DNA from: Dichotomocladium elegans | Taxonomy: Eukaryota > Mucoromycota > Mucoromycetes > Mucorales > Lichtheimiaceae | Length of the DNA stretch: 64,000 nucleotides | NCBI GenBank assembly: GCA_025716815.1 | Contig: JAIXMN010000015.1 | Coordinates: 906,813 to 970,812 of the forward strand | Direction: 5' to 3' | In this document: piece by piece, positions 12,262 to 25,631 of the stretch | Layout: every line of letters starts with the position of its first letter | Position numbering within the stretch: position 1 is the first letter of the stretch | The notes under the pieces: generated by a model | Databases searched by the model: none | What the model saw: the letters and a program-made list of their open reading frames with translations, nothing else | Told to the model about the DNA's origin: nothing | Translations under genes and position numbers: made by a program

Positions 12262-15200
12262 TTACAAATTCAATCCCTCGCCGTCAGTGGTCATGACTTG
12301 ACGTCGACCTTTAATAGGACGATCGCTGTTGTTGCCGAGCGAGCCGGCAGAAAAAGCATAGATGGGCCCATTATATTTTTTGCCGAGAAGCATCCGCCCT
12401 TTCCGTGTCAATTCTTCGTAGAGCGCTGTCGAGGTCTCCAGTTGCGGATGCATCTCAAGACTATCGATGCTGTGTCGCTTGTCGTTCTTATTCGGTCGCT
12501 GGGCTGCGTCCTCCTGATACGGATCCGATACTTGACGCTTGCGCGACCTTTGTTTCATGTTTCATTAGGATTTTCCTAGTGCTTCATACCACACACACAC
12601 ACACACACAAAAGAAGAGAGAACTCGTACTTCAAAGGCCAGTGAAGGAAGCGACGTGCGCCGCTACCATGGCTGCCCGATGCGCCTCCACCGTGCGGTAC
12701 AGCACCGGACATGTCAGGCTCGCCGCCAATGCCGCCTTCAAAAAGGCTGAGCGAATGAAGCGATGCGGCATCCTGCTCCAGCTCGCGGTCTTCTAACTCG
12801 TCGTGGGAGCTCTCCGATAACTCATGCTCGGTGTCGCCCAAGGCATCGCCGAGCATGTCGTCGTGGATCGCAGAAAACGTGCTCTGCGTCGAGATGTTCG
12901 ACTCGAGCAACCGATCGCGCTCGTTTTTCGGGTGGTGACGTCGGATCATCAGTTTTTCTTTGATCAGCGCTCCGCTGTTGGTCAGCAACGCGGCTCGCAT
13001 GAAATCTTTTGTAACACGTTGAGACAGTCCATCCTAAAAACTTTGATCTGATCAACTGACCTTTCTTGATGCACGAGATGAGCTCGAACCAAGACCACGT
13101 TTCGTTGTTGTACTCAAGATTGGGCTGATGGAATGTAAAGTCACGCAAATCTTCAATGTTCTTCTCTTTGGGACCCTATCTCGCCCAAAAAAAAAAGGTT
13201 TCTTTTCAATCAAAATCCGTCGGCATGATCCACACTCCCCTTCCGTTTCCTTTTTTACCCGATAGCTCAGACAGTGTCGTGTTCCGGGGATCTTCACAAG
13301 CAGAAATGCACAATTGCTCGACGCGCGTTTCTTCATGACCGACAAGTCATCCACCGCATCCTTTTTGCCTCGCTTCTTTTTACTGCTTGGCTTCAGTCCC
13401 TTTCTGGAAGACGGGTTCGAAAGCAATTCTGTGTTCGCACTGCTGTTACTACCACCGGCTTCGGCGAGCCCTGACGGCGTCAACGACTCCGTCTCGTTGT
13501 CTCCCAGGTTCCGTATATCGGTCATCGAGGCAGAAGAATGAAACGACGATCCCTCGGTGACACTCTCCGATGCGCTCGCGGCCGTGACCGGCACCTTCTC
13601 CGCCGTTGCCGTCGTCTTATGATTGCGACGTTCTGTCGGGAAGAGGAAGGACGCCAACGCCTTGCCAAACTCGTACGTCATCTGTAGACGGAGGGGAAAC
13701 AGATTGATCTCCAGGTGCTGGATCACCGGGATCCCACCCACCGGTGGCAAATTCGCCAGGTAGCCGCGTAGCATCTTGTGCCGCGAAAAGTCCGGGGCCC
13801 GGCTCGCGTTTGCATAATACGGCCCAATCACATCCGTGAACACCGGGTTCGGCGATGTGTTCTTCACATGGAGCACCTCTATCTCAACCGTGTTGCTGCT
13901 TGACCGATCCTCCCGGTTGATGAGGACATACATCGTGTTGGTCAGTTGCCATTCACACAGCGGCGTGTCTTGGTCTATCATCATACGCCAGATAATTTTC
14001 TCTGCAGAAAACACAAACTTCAGATTCGTCTTGGGCTCGTGGTAGTCCTTGCGCTGGTTGCTCTGCTGCGTCAGTTTAATGGCCTCCATGTCCAGGTAAA
14101 GCTCTTCCTGATACTCGCGGATTTGTTGGCGCATAGGCCGCATGTTCTCCGCCGCCTTCAGGTCGAGGTGGTGGTGATGGAGCTGCGTCCGGTACTGGTT
14201 ATAGTTGCTCACGAGGTTGCGGACTCGGTCCTGGAGGCTGGCGATTCGCTCGGTCACCTCATGAAGGCTATTGCGGTCGACGGCCATCATAATCTCGCGC
14301 AACCGGTCCAGACGCTCCTTCTTTGCCGGTTCCTTGTAGAGTAGCAGATCGGTAATGACCTCGTACATGGCATTATATTGGGCCGAGTTGACGACTAGGT
14401 CGAGCACAGGGAAGTTGAGATGCACCGAATCGGATGGATCCTCAAACGGGTGGGATTGTTCGAACGATGTCGGATGGGTCTTGAAGCGCAGCTGGTTATA
14501 CTTGTCGTACTGCATCGAGGCAGCGAGGCGATGGCCGATGCGTTGGAATTGGTCCGTGCCCTTGACGTAATTGATCAGCATCTCTGGCGGGATCCACGCA
14601 AGCCATCGGTCGCTCTGCTCAGCGCCATAATGGTTATCGAGCAGCAAATCAACGCTATCGAACCGCTCTTTCTTCGCAACGTAAAACTGCGAGTTCTCAA
14701 TACTGACAATCGTGCGTTGTTTGACAAGGTCCATCTCGGCATCAGGGTGGTGTACATCGATAATGCTGAACGCCTTGACTTGCATACGTTCGTTGGACAT
14801 AAGCACCAGACTATCGGGGTACTTGTCGCTCTGAAGACTAACTTGAGGGTGCAGGAGATCGACAAGATAGCTGCTCTTCATCTCATAGCCTTCCGGGATG
14901 CTGTTCTTCTGCCAAACAGGATCGTTTACGTTCGCCTTGGCACCGCTGGGCATATCATTGTCAACCCCCCGACCTGCTTCCTCTGGGTCCTCGGTCTCGT
15001 TTATCGCGACTAGCTTCGTGTCCTTCTCCGCGAGAAGCTTCTCAAGTAGATCTTGCGTCATTTGGCTATCCCATCCTTCATCGCTATCATCGACCACCAC
15101 CGTATCTTTCTTGTTCCGCCGCCGTTGCTTGTGGGTGGCCTCAGTCAGATCTCGCAGGAACTTGACAGCACGCATGGACCCATAGTATGAAAGCGCACGG

Positions 15201-18200
15201 CGGTGGGCCTGTAAATCCAGAAAATGATAGATGATGTTCCGGACCGCATTATTCCAGATGATCTGCGGATTGTGGACAATGCAGCGCTGCTTGAAATAGC
15301 CCATCAGTTCCTCCCATTCCGCCAGCGAATCTTTACCGAAGACGGTCGAAGACGAATAAGCCGCGTTGTCCACGTCCGGCATGTGTTGCTTCTCGAGGTC
15401 TTTGAGATACCGTTGGATCTGATTCCGCTTCTCAAAGAGGATCTCCGTCTTCTCGACAATTGCATGAGACTAACGTTTTTTTTTTTTTAGTTAATTTTGT
15501 AGAAGCCACATGGATGCGGGCAAACCATACCTCTTCCAAGAACTTTTTATTATCCGTCGCTGATAGCTTGCTTTCCACAACATGCAAGCGCGCCTGGTGT
15601 TTGCGAATCTGGACATCGATATCCTGGCTACGCCGCTTCAAGAACCCCATCTGCACACTCCGGGTATCTATGACCATCCACCCCCCCCCCAAATAAAAAA
15701 GAGCAAGACGTTGAGCATACATTTTTCCTTCAAAAGAACAATCCCGTTCGTGCATCCGTCTTTTTTTTTTTTTACCTCCGGCGGTGCCCATGATACAGTT
15801 GTGCGTCTCGCGCAGATACCGATACTTTTCTCGGTCTGCGCGGCTGGGCTGTTTCAGAAAGTAGATCAGAGGAGAGTAGACAAAAGGAAGCACGCGTACG
15901 GATGGCGGATGAATCGGCGTGGTTCTCTCCAACTCGACGTAATCGTCAGGATCCACCCAATCCGAAGGTTCGTTCTCCTCGTTTTCATTCCTGTCCAGCC
16001 CGTCCATCAGGTCCGGATCTACTACGCTGCTGTCGTCGGTCGAATCACCGCTTGATCCAACCACGATGGACGGTGCGCCGACGGTCTGTGCTGCCGAGTC
16101 AGACGACAACGACGACGGCATCGTCCCTGAGAAGCTCGCCAGCACTGCTCGCAAATCAATACTGCTGAGATGAATCTCGGCTTCGTGGACCGGCCAATTG
16201 GCTTTAAGTCGCTTCTGGTCAAGCTTGTGGTCGGTCACGTCAATAACTACGCGCTGCTGGTGGATGTCCACGTTAAAACCGGCCACCACGCCCTTGAGTC
16301 CAACCGAGTCACCCGTCTCTTCGATGTGCCGATCATTATCACTCGAGTACTCGTCCTTGTAGAAATAGCCAATGACAAGCGGGTGTAACATGACCTTGTA
16401 TTTCATGCTGCTCATATGCTTGCCGAATTTCTTCGTCGGGCGCGGATCGGCGCGTGGGTACAGTGACCCGCTTCGCAAAGGATAGCTCACAGCTCCGCCG
16501 AAAAGGCGGAACCACGTGACAAAGTGATCTATAAAACCCGGCGAGAGATGCATCGAATTCATGTTTGCAGTAGCAATATCACATTTCTCGGCCTTTTCAG
16601 AAGAGAGCTTGATGATGCTGATCGACATGTGTATGAAATCCGATCGAAAACCTTCATAGGCATCGTAATGCTTCGTTGAGGAAGATGAAGAAATTCGGAA
16701 CAGCGGTCATAAAACTTAGCAAACACACACACGCACATATATATATATATCTGTATATACCTCGCCATGATCAGGCATCGCATTTACCACCTGGGGCGTC
16801 TTGTAGTTCACTTCATAGTGCGGCAGGAACGTGAGGTGTCTGCACCTGGACTGGTCATACTGTAGGTTGGCGGACACCGAGGATTTTTCTTTGCATTTCT
16901 CGCAACCGGGACCACACATCCGTTCAAGGTGGAAACCAATGCCCATCTGAATGCCGTCCGAGAGCTTAAGAGCGACCTTGACAAAGCGCGGGTCTGACCG
17001 GCTCGCATCGAGAAGCGAAGTCAGTGTACGTGTCCGTTTCGGCGCGCATGGGATATCCTTCCCATCAGAGCTGTGGTTGTCCAGGGCCTTGCTGATTCCC
17101 GGCAAAATGTAAGTCGCCGTATAGCCGCCGTACCTGAGGTCGGGCACACCGAAGGCGTAATCTTGACTAATGATCTGGAGAACCTCGTTGTCTGGATTGT
17201 CATAGCCAAGTAGCAAGACGACATTATTGCTCCACACCTTCGCTAGACCATAGCCGCGCTCGCTCGTGTCGTAAGGATCGCGGGTGCCCTTCATAAGGAA
17301 GGAAAGATCGCCCCCGCCGACAAAGGATATCTTCGCTTTCGTGTGGATAATCAGCCGGATCTTGTCCCAGAAACCAACCTTGGGCGACGGATCCACGGGC
17401 GGACGGGTGAAGGAATCGAAGGCGCGCGAAATCTCCTGAACTGCAGGCTGGTAGGGGACAGACCACGAGATGCTTGTCATATTCAACGTGTGCACATCAA
17501 TGTTAACAATCGAGTAAAACTTGGCTGGCGTGCTGGTCCTCGTAATATCAATGCTGTAGGTATCCTTGATGATGGGTATCGTAATCCGCCGCGTGGCATC
17601 ATAGTCGCCTAGGCCATCCGCAAAAACATAGTCTCCCGACAGGAACCACGACTGTTCGGTGTGATCGTCATCGAGAGGGCACGATGTGGGTGGTGGGACA
17701 AGGAGCATTGGCAAGGGATAGTCGCGAACCTGCACCCAGGTTTCTCCGGCACGCCAGTCGAGATGGAAGGGGATCAAGGTCGAGAATGGTGTATCGATCG
17801 GAATGCCTTTGCCATTCTCGTGCACAAAAACGCGTGTATCCTCTACAGGAAAAGTGGGCAGACCGGCATCGAGCGTCATCTGCATGATCGTAAAGTCGCA
17901 TAGCGGAGGATGGGGTGGAATGGGCAATGTCTCGATGCGAAATAGCTCTGCCGTGGTGCCATCACTATCGTCATCTTGTTGCGAATCGTACATCTCTTCT
18001 TGCTGGCTACCAGAAAAGGCGCCACGGTAGTCTGAAAATTGGGCTATCCGATGCTCTGAGATTTCCTTATGCCGTGCTTCACGAATGGATTTTATCCAGT
18101 CTTTTGACAGCATTTCTTGAAGCCCTGCATAGGCATCTTTGATACGCGCGTCCGCAGACTCTTCTTTATCCCGAGGGGATGAAGAATTGCTCTTCCGCAT

Positions 18201-21200
18201 CTTGGCGGAATTGATCGTGTCGAGAAAGTGGCTACGTGCCTGCTCATTGTCGAAACCTCTTCGGCTTGTATTCTCCCCAGGCGTCTGCATCACCGTCTGG
18301 GCTTTGATCGCGAAGGCGTCCTCGAGTCTCAAACGTTTCTGCTGCTCCTTGAGACCTGTCCGCCAGATAAGTCGCAGGTCGGTTTCGAATGGATCGTCGT
18401 CTAACTGGAAACGGAACGCATTGCACTTCAGCCGAATCTTCGGTAGCACCTTGGGCCCTGGCGTCGGTGTCGGGCCGAGATAAGTAAATGGTTTGGATCC
18501 CGAGAGACGCCCGTGCATCGCCTTGAGACTCTTCATAAAGTTGACAGCATTGTCTACGATATCCGCCATCACGAACTGGTAGGGAATGCGAAGCAAAATC
18601 TTGGACATATCCATGTAATACTTTTGTTTCATACCGCCCCTCACTGTATCGATCTTTCTGAGCCGCTGGAACTCCACATTGTCGAGCTCAATCAGCTGGT
18701 CCCATTTGCTCGGATGGTTCGGTGCCTCGCCAAAGACAGTCAGGTTGCGTATCTTCAGCGACGGCTCCCAGCCGTCCATGTTGTCGAATTCGGTGCGAAG
18801 CATATCCATACGCACATAAATGTGCGTGTCTTTTGATAAAGCAACGGCAATGTCTGTACGATTGATCTGGAATTGGATTTTTTCGAGAGCCAACTTGCTC
18901 GGTTTGCGCTTGACAACGGGCGACTTTTCGACTATATGCGCACCAAGTTTTCGCTTCAGCTGTAGGATGTTGTACGCTGCCAACAGGAGGATATAGTGAG
19001 TCTCGATAGAATACTGACATCCAATTTTCTTCACCACAATCGCAGGAGATATGCTCATTGACTCTTCCTCGTGCGCGACAATGTCTGCCCCGGTCGTGAT
19101 GCGCGAGCACCAAACAAGGAGATCATCGTCTTTACCTCCAGTTGCATGGAACCTGTTCTTGATCGTAAAATTTTTCAGAGACGCATGCACGGCACCCACT
19201 TTGCTACGGGACGGTGACTCGGTATAATCATCAGCTGTCATGGAGCTGCGATTGGGCCTAGAGAGATCCGCACCAGTGAAGTCGATCGTTACCATTCCAA
19301 AAGCGACGGTCACCTCGGATTGAATGTCCTTTTCCGGGGCATTATCCGTATATTGCACCGGCACCTCGCGGTTGCCTCTGAGACCTTCATCGATACTAGA
19401 GACTACAATGGCGAACCGAGTCACCTCCGCAGTGACTTTCAGATGCCTCACCGCATCCATCTTGAGCGGCTTGGCGCGTCTGGTTGGTGGTGGTTGTTCT
19501 CGAGCGTCGGTTTTCTTGAAGGATGGGGCCACCTTATGAAACCAAAAATGGAGTGCCTCGTCCTTGGTTCTGCCAAGATGGAACACCGGCGCGCGGAGAG
19601 AGAAGTCAATGCGGTTGCTGTTGCTGCTGCTCTGCTTCTCCCAATCCCAAAATACGGTCGAGGCCGCGGCAGTATCCTCGGATAGCCAAGCGCTCATCTT
19701 GGTCTGGAAACTGATCTCGCCATGCTCGACAACCAGCAACGGCGTTTCCTTTGCGGCGGCCGTGATGCTGCGCCCGGAACGGAGCGTCCACTCGTCAAGA
19801 GCGGCTTTAAAGCGTAGTTTGTACGCCCACTGGATCGCGACGAGCGTCTCGGATGAATCATGCCGGCTATCTTTGCTCCCTTGCCGGCTCTTTGCGAACA
19901 ACTTGATTTTATCCCATGCCTTCGACGCAACGCGCCTTCTACGCACAGATGTCGGTTCCTCCAACGTGGGTGACGGGGGAGGTGATGCTATTGATGTTGC
20001 TGCTGCTGCTGCTGCCATTGTCTTGTCCATAATTGGGGTATATTCGCCCGTCGCCTCAAATTTGATCTCCTCACAAGAAATGACGCCATGTCCGTGACCG
20101 GTGCGATTTATCGATGAGTTGCAGAAATCAACGAGAGGCCGTCTGAACCGTATAGATACTAGCATCTGTGGAAAGCCGTCAAGTTGTTTCTTCTTAGATC
20201 TCGTGTTATTCTCCGCCAGGCTGTCGAGTTTCGGCGTTGAAAGGGCAGCAGCTTTAGTACCATCTGGGGTCATGAACCCCGTCAATAGTCTGATTTTATC
20301 CGTATCGACTGTTATTTTCGGTTCCTGAAGAAGGATGTCCAAGTTGGCTGAAGAGGCGCTATTGGCAATGCCCTTGTAATCACTCAATGGTTGAGGAATC
20401 GTATTTTGCGGATCCACGGCTTCCATGAGATGTGCACGGCCGCTCTTGGCGTTGTCATGCTGCATAGCACCTGTTGTGTATGCTGCAGAAATTCTGGTTT
20501 TGGGAATTCTGATAGGTTCAAAGCATTCTGTTGCTAAATCCGGTTTGTTATTGAATATGGACCAGGTGATGAGGTCAATGCCGCTCTGGACCGTGATCAT
20601 CTCGACGACGCCGTTAGGACTAGCTGATGTCGGCGTGGATGCTGATAGCGTGAGCGCATGGAGCCGGATGGACGTGTACAAGCCATGAGCCGTTTCGGAG
20701 GTGAGCGCGGTATCTGAAATAGACAGGGTAATATTTCGGAACAGGCCTGTGAGCCTGCTACTATTGCTACCGTTGCTCGCATGTTTGGGTTTGGGCTTTG
20801 GTGCTGACTCCGCTCGTAGTTCTCTTGGCGACTGAAGCGTGGTGGCGAAGTTGGCAAGCCGATCGAGCTTGACGTGGATAGCGCCTACGTGCATGTTAGC
20901 CTCGACTTCCTTGAGCGTAACGCATCCTGCTGATAGATGACATGCAATAGCCAGCTTGCTGCCCATGGGAAGACTGAAGATCTCCGCTGGGTTGCCGATT
21001 GGATGAAAACCGATATGGCCAATCTGGACGGTGATCTCCAAGAATTTCTCCTTAAACAGGTGCTCAGCCCGCTTGAGAGAATGTCGCTGGCGTAGTCGCG
21101 CGTGATGGTTGTTTTCCATCCCCAATTCGGCCGGTTTAAAGCGAGGTCCAGTCTCAGGACGAGCGCCTGACGATGCTGTGTAGGGTGTCCGGGAAAGGGC

Positions 21201-21773
21201 AGTAAACAAGGTCGATGAAAGACTGAGATGTTCAACGCTCAGGACACCAACACCGTCCATTGAAATCCTGAGTCTGTTCACCTGCACATCGACGTAGTTG
21301 GCCAAACCCGCCATAACCAATTGAGCGGGAAGCGCTGAAATAAATTTGAGAATGTGTTTGACCGCCGAAGTCGGATAAACCCGTGATATCTGTCCTAATT
21401 GGTTGCCCACAGCGGATAAGCAGCGATTGAGAGTGAAGTTCGGCCGCTGGATAGTCTTGCGTTGGCTTGAACGCAATGCCTGAAGGCTGGGAACATTGAA
21501 GTCAATGTCGGAGACATGAATTGTGACCCAGGCGGTTGACGCTGAGTACGATGGGTGCTTAAGTCGTGCTTTTATCTTGCCGATCGCAAAGGACACCTTT
21601 TGTCCGTTTTTTCCAAGCTTGCTATCTTGGTAGTAACGAATGCCGGTGATGGAAAAGAAGCCCACGCGACTGAACTGAAAATGGAAGCGCAGCTCTACAA
21701 TCCAACGAATGAGCCAGAGAACAATTAATATAGAGAGGATAATGAGCACATATTGAGTAGGGCCGAGCATCAT
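12262..21773 (-). CDS. Fmp27/Hobbit (BLTP2) family bridge-like lipid transfer protein
   Basis: About 3000 residues in at least seven exons: 21773-16761, 16670-15776, 15667-15531, 15469-13259, 13175-13061, 13005 to about 12640, and the last exon(s) to 12262. The family forms long hydrophobic-groove bridges at ER-plasma membrane contacts. The start MMLGPTQYVLII begins an N-terminal membrane anchor (LIILSILIVLWLIRWIV region), followed by the chorein-like FSRVGFFSITGIRYY. The C-terminal signature is clear: AFLLVKIPGTRHCLSYR joins GPKEKNIEDLRDFTFHQP and LEYNNETWSWFELISCIKK, as in yeast Fmp27. An upstream in-frame Met (21878) adds residues without family support. The final 300 bp have two alternative frames (see findings). 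A Ser/Glu-rich segment and a low-complexity Ala/Ser stretch lie in the middle. Its 3' end faces the PMI gene. Confidence 0.9.
12590..12609. repeat. CA microsatellite near Fmp27 3' exon
   Basis: (AC)n of about 18 nt within the penultimate intron of the large minus-strand gene. Confidence 0.7.
16722..16752. repeat. CA/TA microsatellite in first Fmp27 intron
   Basis: acacacac run followed by an (AT)n run, inside the 90-nt intron between 16760 and 16671. Confidence 0.75.
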
Positions 21774-23623
21774 TCCGTGCTCCTCCTCTCGTAAAGACGG
21801 GGGGGGGAAGCGGTAAAGGCAAAGAGGTGCGGTATATATGACTGGATAATGGAGGTAGTGGAAAGGGAAACGTCTCAATCCCCAATTTTGGGTGCATGTG
21901 ACTCTGTCCTTGATTTGGTTGCGCTGTGTTTCGGTTAAGTCTTTCCACTCGTGGTTGCGAGATTGAGGCTGGATTTCCTTTACCGAATAACCCGCTAATT
22001 GGATACGGATAACTCGGTGAGGTTTTTTTTTTTACTTCTGCAATGAATGATGGGTGGGTTACTTTTATTGCAGCCCGGCCGGCTGTGCATTAACAACCCA
22101 TCCATTTTCGACACTAGCACAATAGAACGCTGGGCTTAGTTTTTTTTTTCTTCTCTTTACCTCGCAGTGACGTAAGGCGAAATGTGGTCAAAAGGAGGGA
22201 ATGTAAAGGACACCAAGCGCTCTGGTTTGATGTGGTCTACTGTCATGTTGGTAGGAGTAAAGGAGATCATCTTCTCCCCAGGGGGGATGCAATCGCAGAA
22301 GACAACACGTCTGGGTCAAATGAGGGCAAGTAATTTTCCTTTCTCGGTGCTGTTATTGTTTGCTATTGCCTCATTCACTTCCCTCATCCCAGCCTTTTGC
22401 CCTCAAATTCTGCTATTGAGAATTATCGGAACGGAACCTTAAAAAGCGATTTAAGGTTTGTTGATAGTGATCGCAGCTGTACATGGTGGCTCATAGCCAT
22501 GCGAGCATGGATAAGGACAACAGCCAAAACTTCACCACGGCCACTCTCGACTGACAGCCCTCAAGCGTTCCCCAATGGGATGCAATCTAATACACTTGCA
22601 TTCATTATATTACTTTACATCAAAAACATTTCTACATCGGCAAAGGTCAAAGGGAGGGGGTCTTGCTTAATGGCCGTCCTCAGTATAAGGGGGATCCACT
22701 GCTCTGGTAAGAAAGGAGCTGGAGGTCTTTTTGAGCCACTTGCCCGGGTTAGATCCCGTGCCTTTTCTTTCTGTAGCAATCCCCCCTTCCTCACTTCCAT
22801 TCGCTTTTGTCAGACGTGTAGTTGCAAAGAGTCGGGCGCCTACTTGTCCTTTCTTCATCTCTCCTTCGTGATCCTGGATATCGATACGCATCTGAGGGTA
22901 TTTCTTTATTTCAAAAGCTGTGGCAACGGATGATGCGTTCTTTGACACTTCTTTTGCATCATTGCGTAGGCTATTCTCTGGAGTCGTTTAGTATGCTGGG
23001 AACACGCGACGGTCGAATGAAGCCACGTTATAGCAATATTCACGTGTCATTCGGTGGAAAACCTCGTACCATTAGCGTATCGGCTATATCAGTCTCTCAA
23101 CAATCACTGATTCCTTAACCCCGAACCGGGATCTCTGGATTCTTCACCGCTCGGAGCCAAGGCGGAATATCCTATTGCGGCAGGGCCGTTGATTTATGTT
23201 TACTCTACATAGTGTCTGCGAATGAGTGAGGATGTATATGTGTGATGGGGACTATCGCCTAGAGAGAGAGAGAGGAAGGGCATGGGTCGTTGCGGGCATG
23301 GTACGCATAAAAAATAGCATGTCTGGTTACCTTGCCCAAAAGCAGGATGTGCATATTGAGCTCTTCTGTTATGTGTCCGTGTTTAAAAAAGAGAGGAGAG
23401 TGACACAGCAGCAACTTCATGTGTGCACATTCTCACACGCAGCCTACACATACCCACACTCTTCGGCGCGTTCCGGTGTTTGTGGAGGGTGATGATGATT
23501 GAAGGCAAGAGATCGTCAGCTGATCCGAACCATTCAAGATACAGACATCGCGCGCTTCGCTTTATAAAGAACAACTTTACACCCGACTTCATTTTCTTCT
23601 CTTTTTCTTATTTTCTTTTTCTT
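21774..23623. other. Intergenic, divergent promoters
   Basis: Separates the large minus-strand gene from the plus-strand coiled-coil gene. T-runs lie at 22024-22033 and 22140-22149 and GA-rich runs near 23260. Short frames (for example 22397-22933) lack domain features. It presumably contains both promoters and 5' UTRs. Confidence 0.5.
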
Positions 23624-25380
23624 ATGCATCCGATAGAGTTGCCTACCCCTTCCAACAGCCGACAGCGAATCGCGGTGTCGACGTCGACGACGTATTGCGA
23701 CCTTTCTACCAAACTCGACTCATGCGATGCTGCATCGACAAAGAGCAGAAACAGTGATATTAGTACCAAAATCCGTGGAATGGAGGCCTCAACACCCGAG
23801 GAGCTAGCCATCTTATTGCGACGTACCTATGCGGCGATTCGATCGAAAGAAAAAGGTAGCAGGGACAGCCACCTCCACTTTTTATTTGCTTTCTTTCTCT
23901 TACGCACTTTTGAATTGCCTCCGCAGATATAAGACTCGCTGCTCAGGTCGGCCAAGCCCTTCTGGAAAACAACCTCGAGCTTAAGGCAAAGCAAGAATCG
24001 GTACAGCTCCAGATACGCGCCCGCCAACGCAGCAGCAGCAGCAGCAGCAGCAGCAACACTCTCCTGGAACCGCCCGAGAATTCAGACCGTTTTATCAGGC
24101 CTTCCACTTCTGTTCTTACCAGGACGTACGACACACATGCCACAGCAACTCGGATCCTTGACCGGGTCAATTCGGTTGAGGGTCAAGACACCGACAACAG
24201 CGGGATGCGGCTTATTACGCGCGAGGAGGCTGACCGGGCCATTGTTGAAATGCTCGCACAGAAAAATAGCCAGATCGAATACTTGCTGGGCTCCACGCTA
24301 GCGCAGAGCGACGCCATCCGCGAAGCAAATACGGAAAAGCGCCTGAAACTCGAAAACGAAATGATGTGTCTGCAGTCCCAGCTTGAACGCGCGACACGTA
24401 CCATCGAGGAACTTGAGCACCAAAACGAGCAACGCCGCCACAACCGTTCTTCATTGCCCAGGACAGCAGAAGCCAGCACGATCGATCAGGAGATGCTTAC
24501 TACGCGGCTCAACCAACTGCAGCAAGAGCACGAACGACTGCTGGCAGGAAATGATGCAGCTCAGCATCGTCTCGATCAGGCGATAAAGAGCCTGCATCTC
24601 TGGCAAAACCAGATTGCAGATCTTGAAACGATTAGTAAAATGTACAATGACCAGCAAGATAGCTACCACGACCAGCTCTCGGAGATCGCTCGACTTGCGG
24701 GTACCATCGAGCAGTACAGGGCCGTCGTTGCGGATGTGCAAGAGCACCCCGACACGACCATCCTGTCCGACTCCGACAACGGCACTTCGCCCGTCGCTCA
24801 TGACCACACAAAGTTCCCTGCTGCCATGCCCACGCAGGCCGATCTGTTCAGTGAACTCAAAAGGGCATCGGCTGCCATGGCCGGGCATAGCTCACTCGAT
24901 GATGCGTCGAAACTACTACTGTACTCCTCGCCCAAACCAGCCTCGACAACAACCGCTCCCTCGGCTCACAACTTGACTGAGCCATCTTTTGCTTCTTCGC
25001 CTCTCGATCCTCCCCTCGCATTCTACCAGCCTCCGTTGCGTAGCACCGCATCGCACACAGACGACAGACAGAATGTCATCCCTTCTTGCTATTCGCCCGC
25101 TGTTTCATCCTCCTCCAGCACTTCCTCGCTCTGCGACGCCCCACAGTCGCTCTATAGTGGTCTCTCGGTTTCCCCCAGCCCTTCCTCACCCGCCAGTTGC
25201 GCCAACAAACGGATAGTCACAGCTGTACCACGTCTTTTTTTCAAGAAGCATACCTCCGTGACACACATACCTCTCCAGATCGTTTACAAGTTATGGACAT
25301 GGTCCCGATTCTCACTCATCATCTTCCTTGCCCTTGTCATCAACCTATGGCAGGGGCCCGACGCAATCTTGGAGAAGTAG
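23624..25380 (+). CDS. Tail-anchored coiled-coil protein with CC1-box-like motif
   Basis: Two exons (23624-23855 and 23927-25380) give 561 residues. The N-terminus is Ser/Thr-rich. Residues about 55-100 contain a helix with LAAQVGQALLENNLEL; AAQVG (82-86) fits the AAxxG CC1 box of dynein adaptors (BICD, Spindly, TRAK/HAP1-N proteins), which binds dynein light intermediate chain. A poly-Ser run from AGC repeats follows, then two coiled-coil stretches (about 180-270 and 275-330, rich in Glu/Gln/Leu heptads). The rest is a Ser/Pro/Thr-rich linker and a C-terminal hydrophobic segment (FSLIIFLALVINLW, about 539-552) with nine residues after it, i.e. a tail anchor. The exon junction falls immediately before the CC1-like motif. 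The membrane-bound adaptor role is inference; the protein is otherwise unrecognised. Confidence 0.75.
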
Positions 25381-25631
25381 CGTCATAGACAAATACCCAC
25401 CCTCTCCCATACGGTTGCACTCGCTCCTCCTTCTCCTCCCCCGCATCCAACCGCTGCATATATCATCATCATACAAAAAAAAAATATTTAATGCACCTTG
25501 CCATGCACCATCTTTTTTACATGCCGCAGCTCTATCTTCTCTCTCTCCTCCCCCACCGCCGTGGGTGGGTGGGTTTTCCTGGTTATCGGTCGGGTTTCCG
25601 GGGAGGAGGACAGAATGAGTGTGTGTACCTC

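Noticed and set aside
13836..15013. Plus-strand frames of 130-200 residues antisense to the Fmp27 gene
   Set aside because: They mirror codon structure of the conserved minus-strand protein and have no family features.
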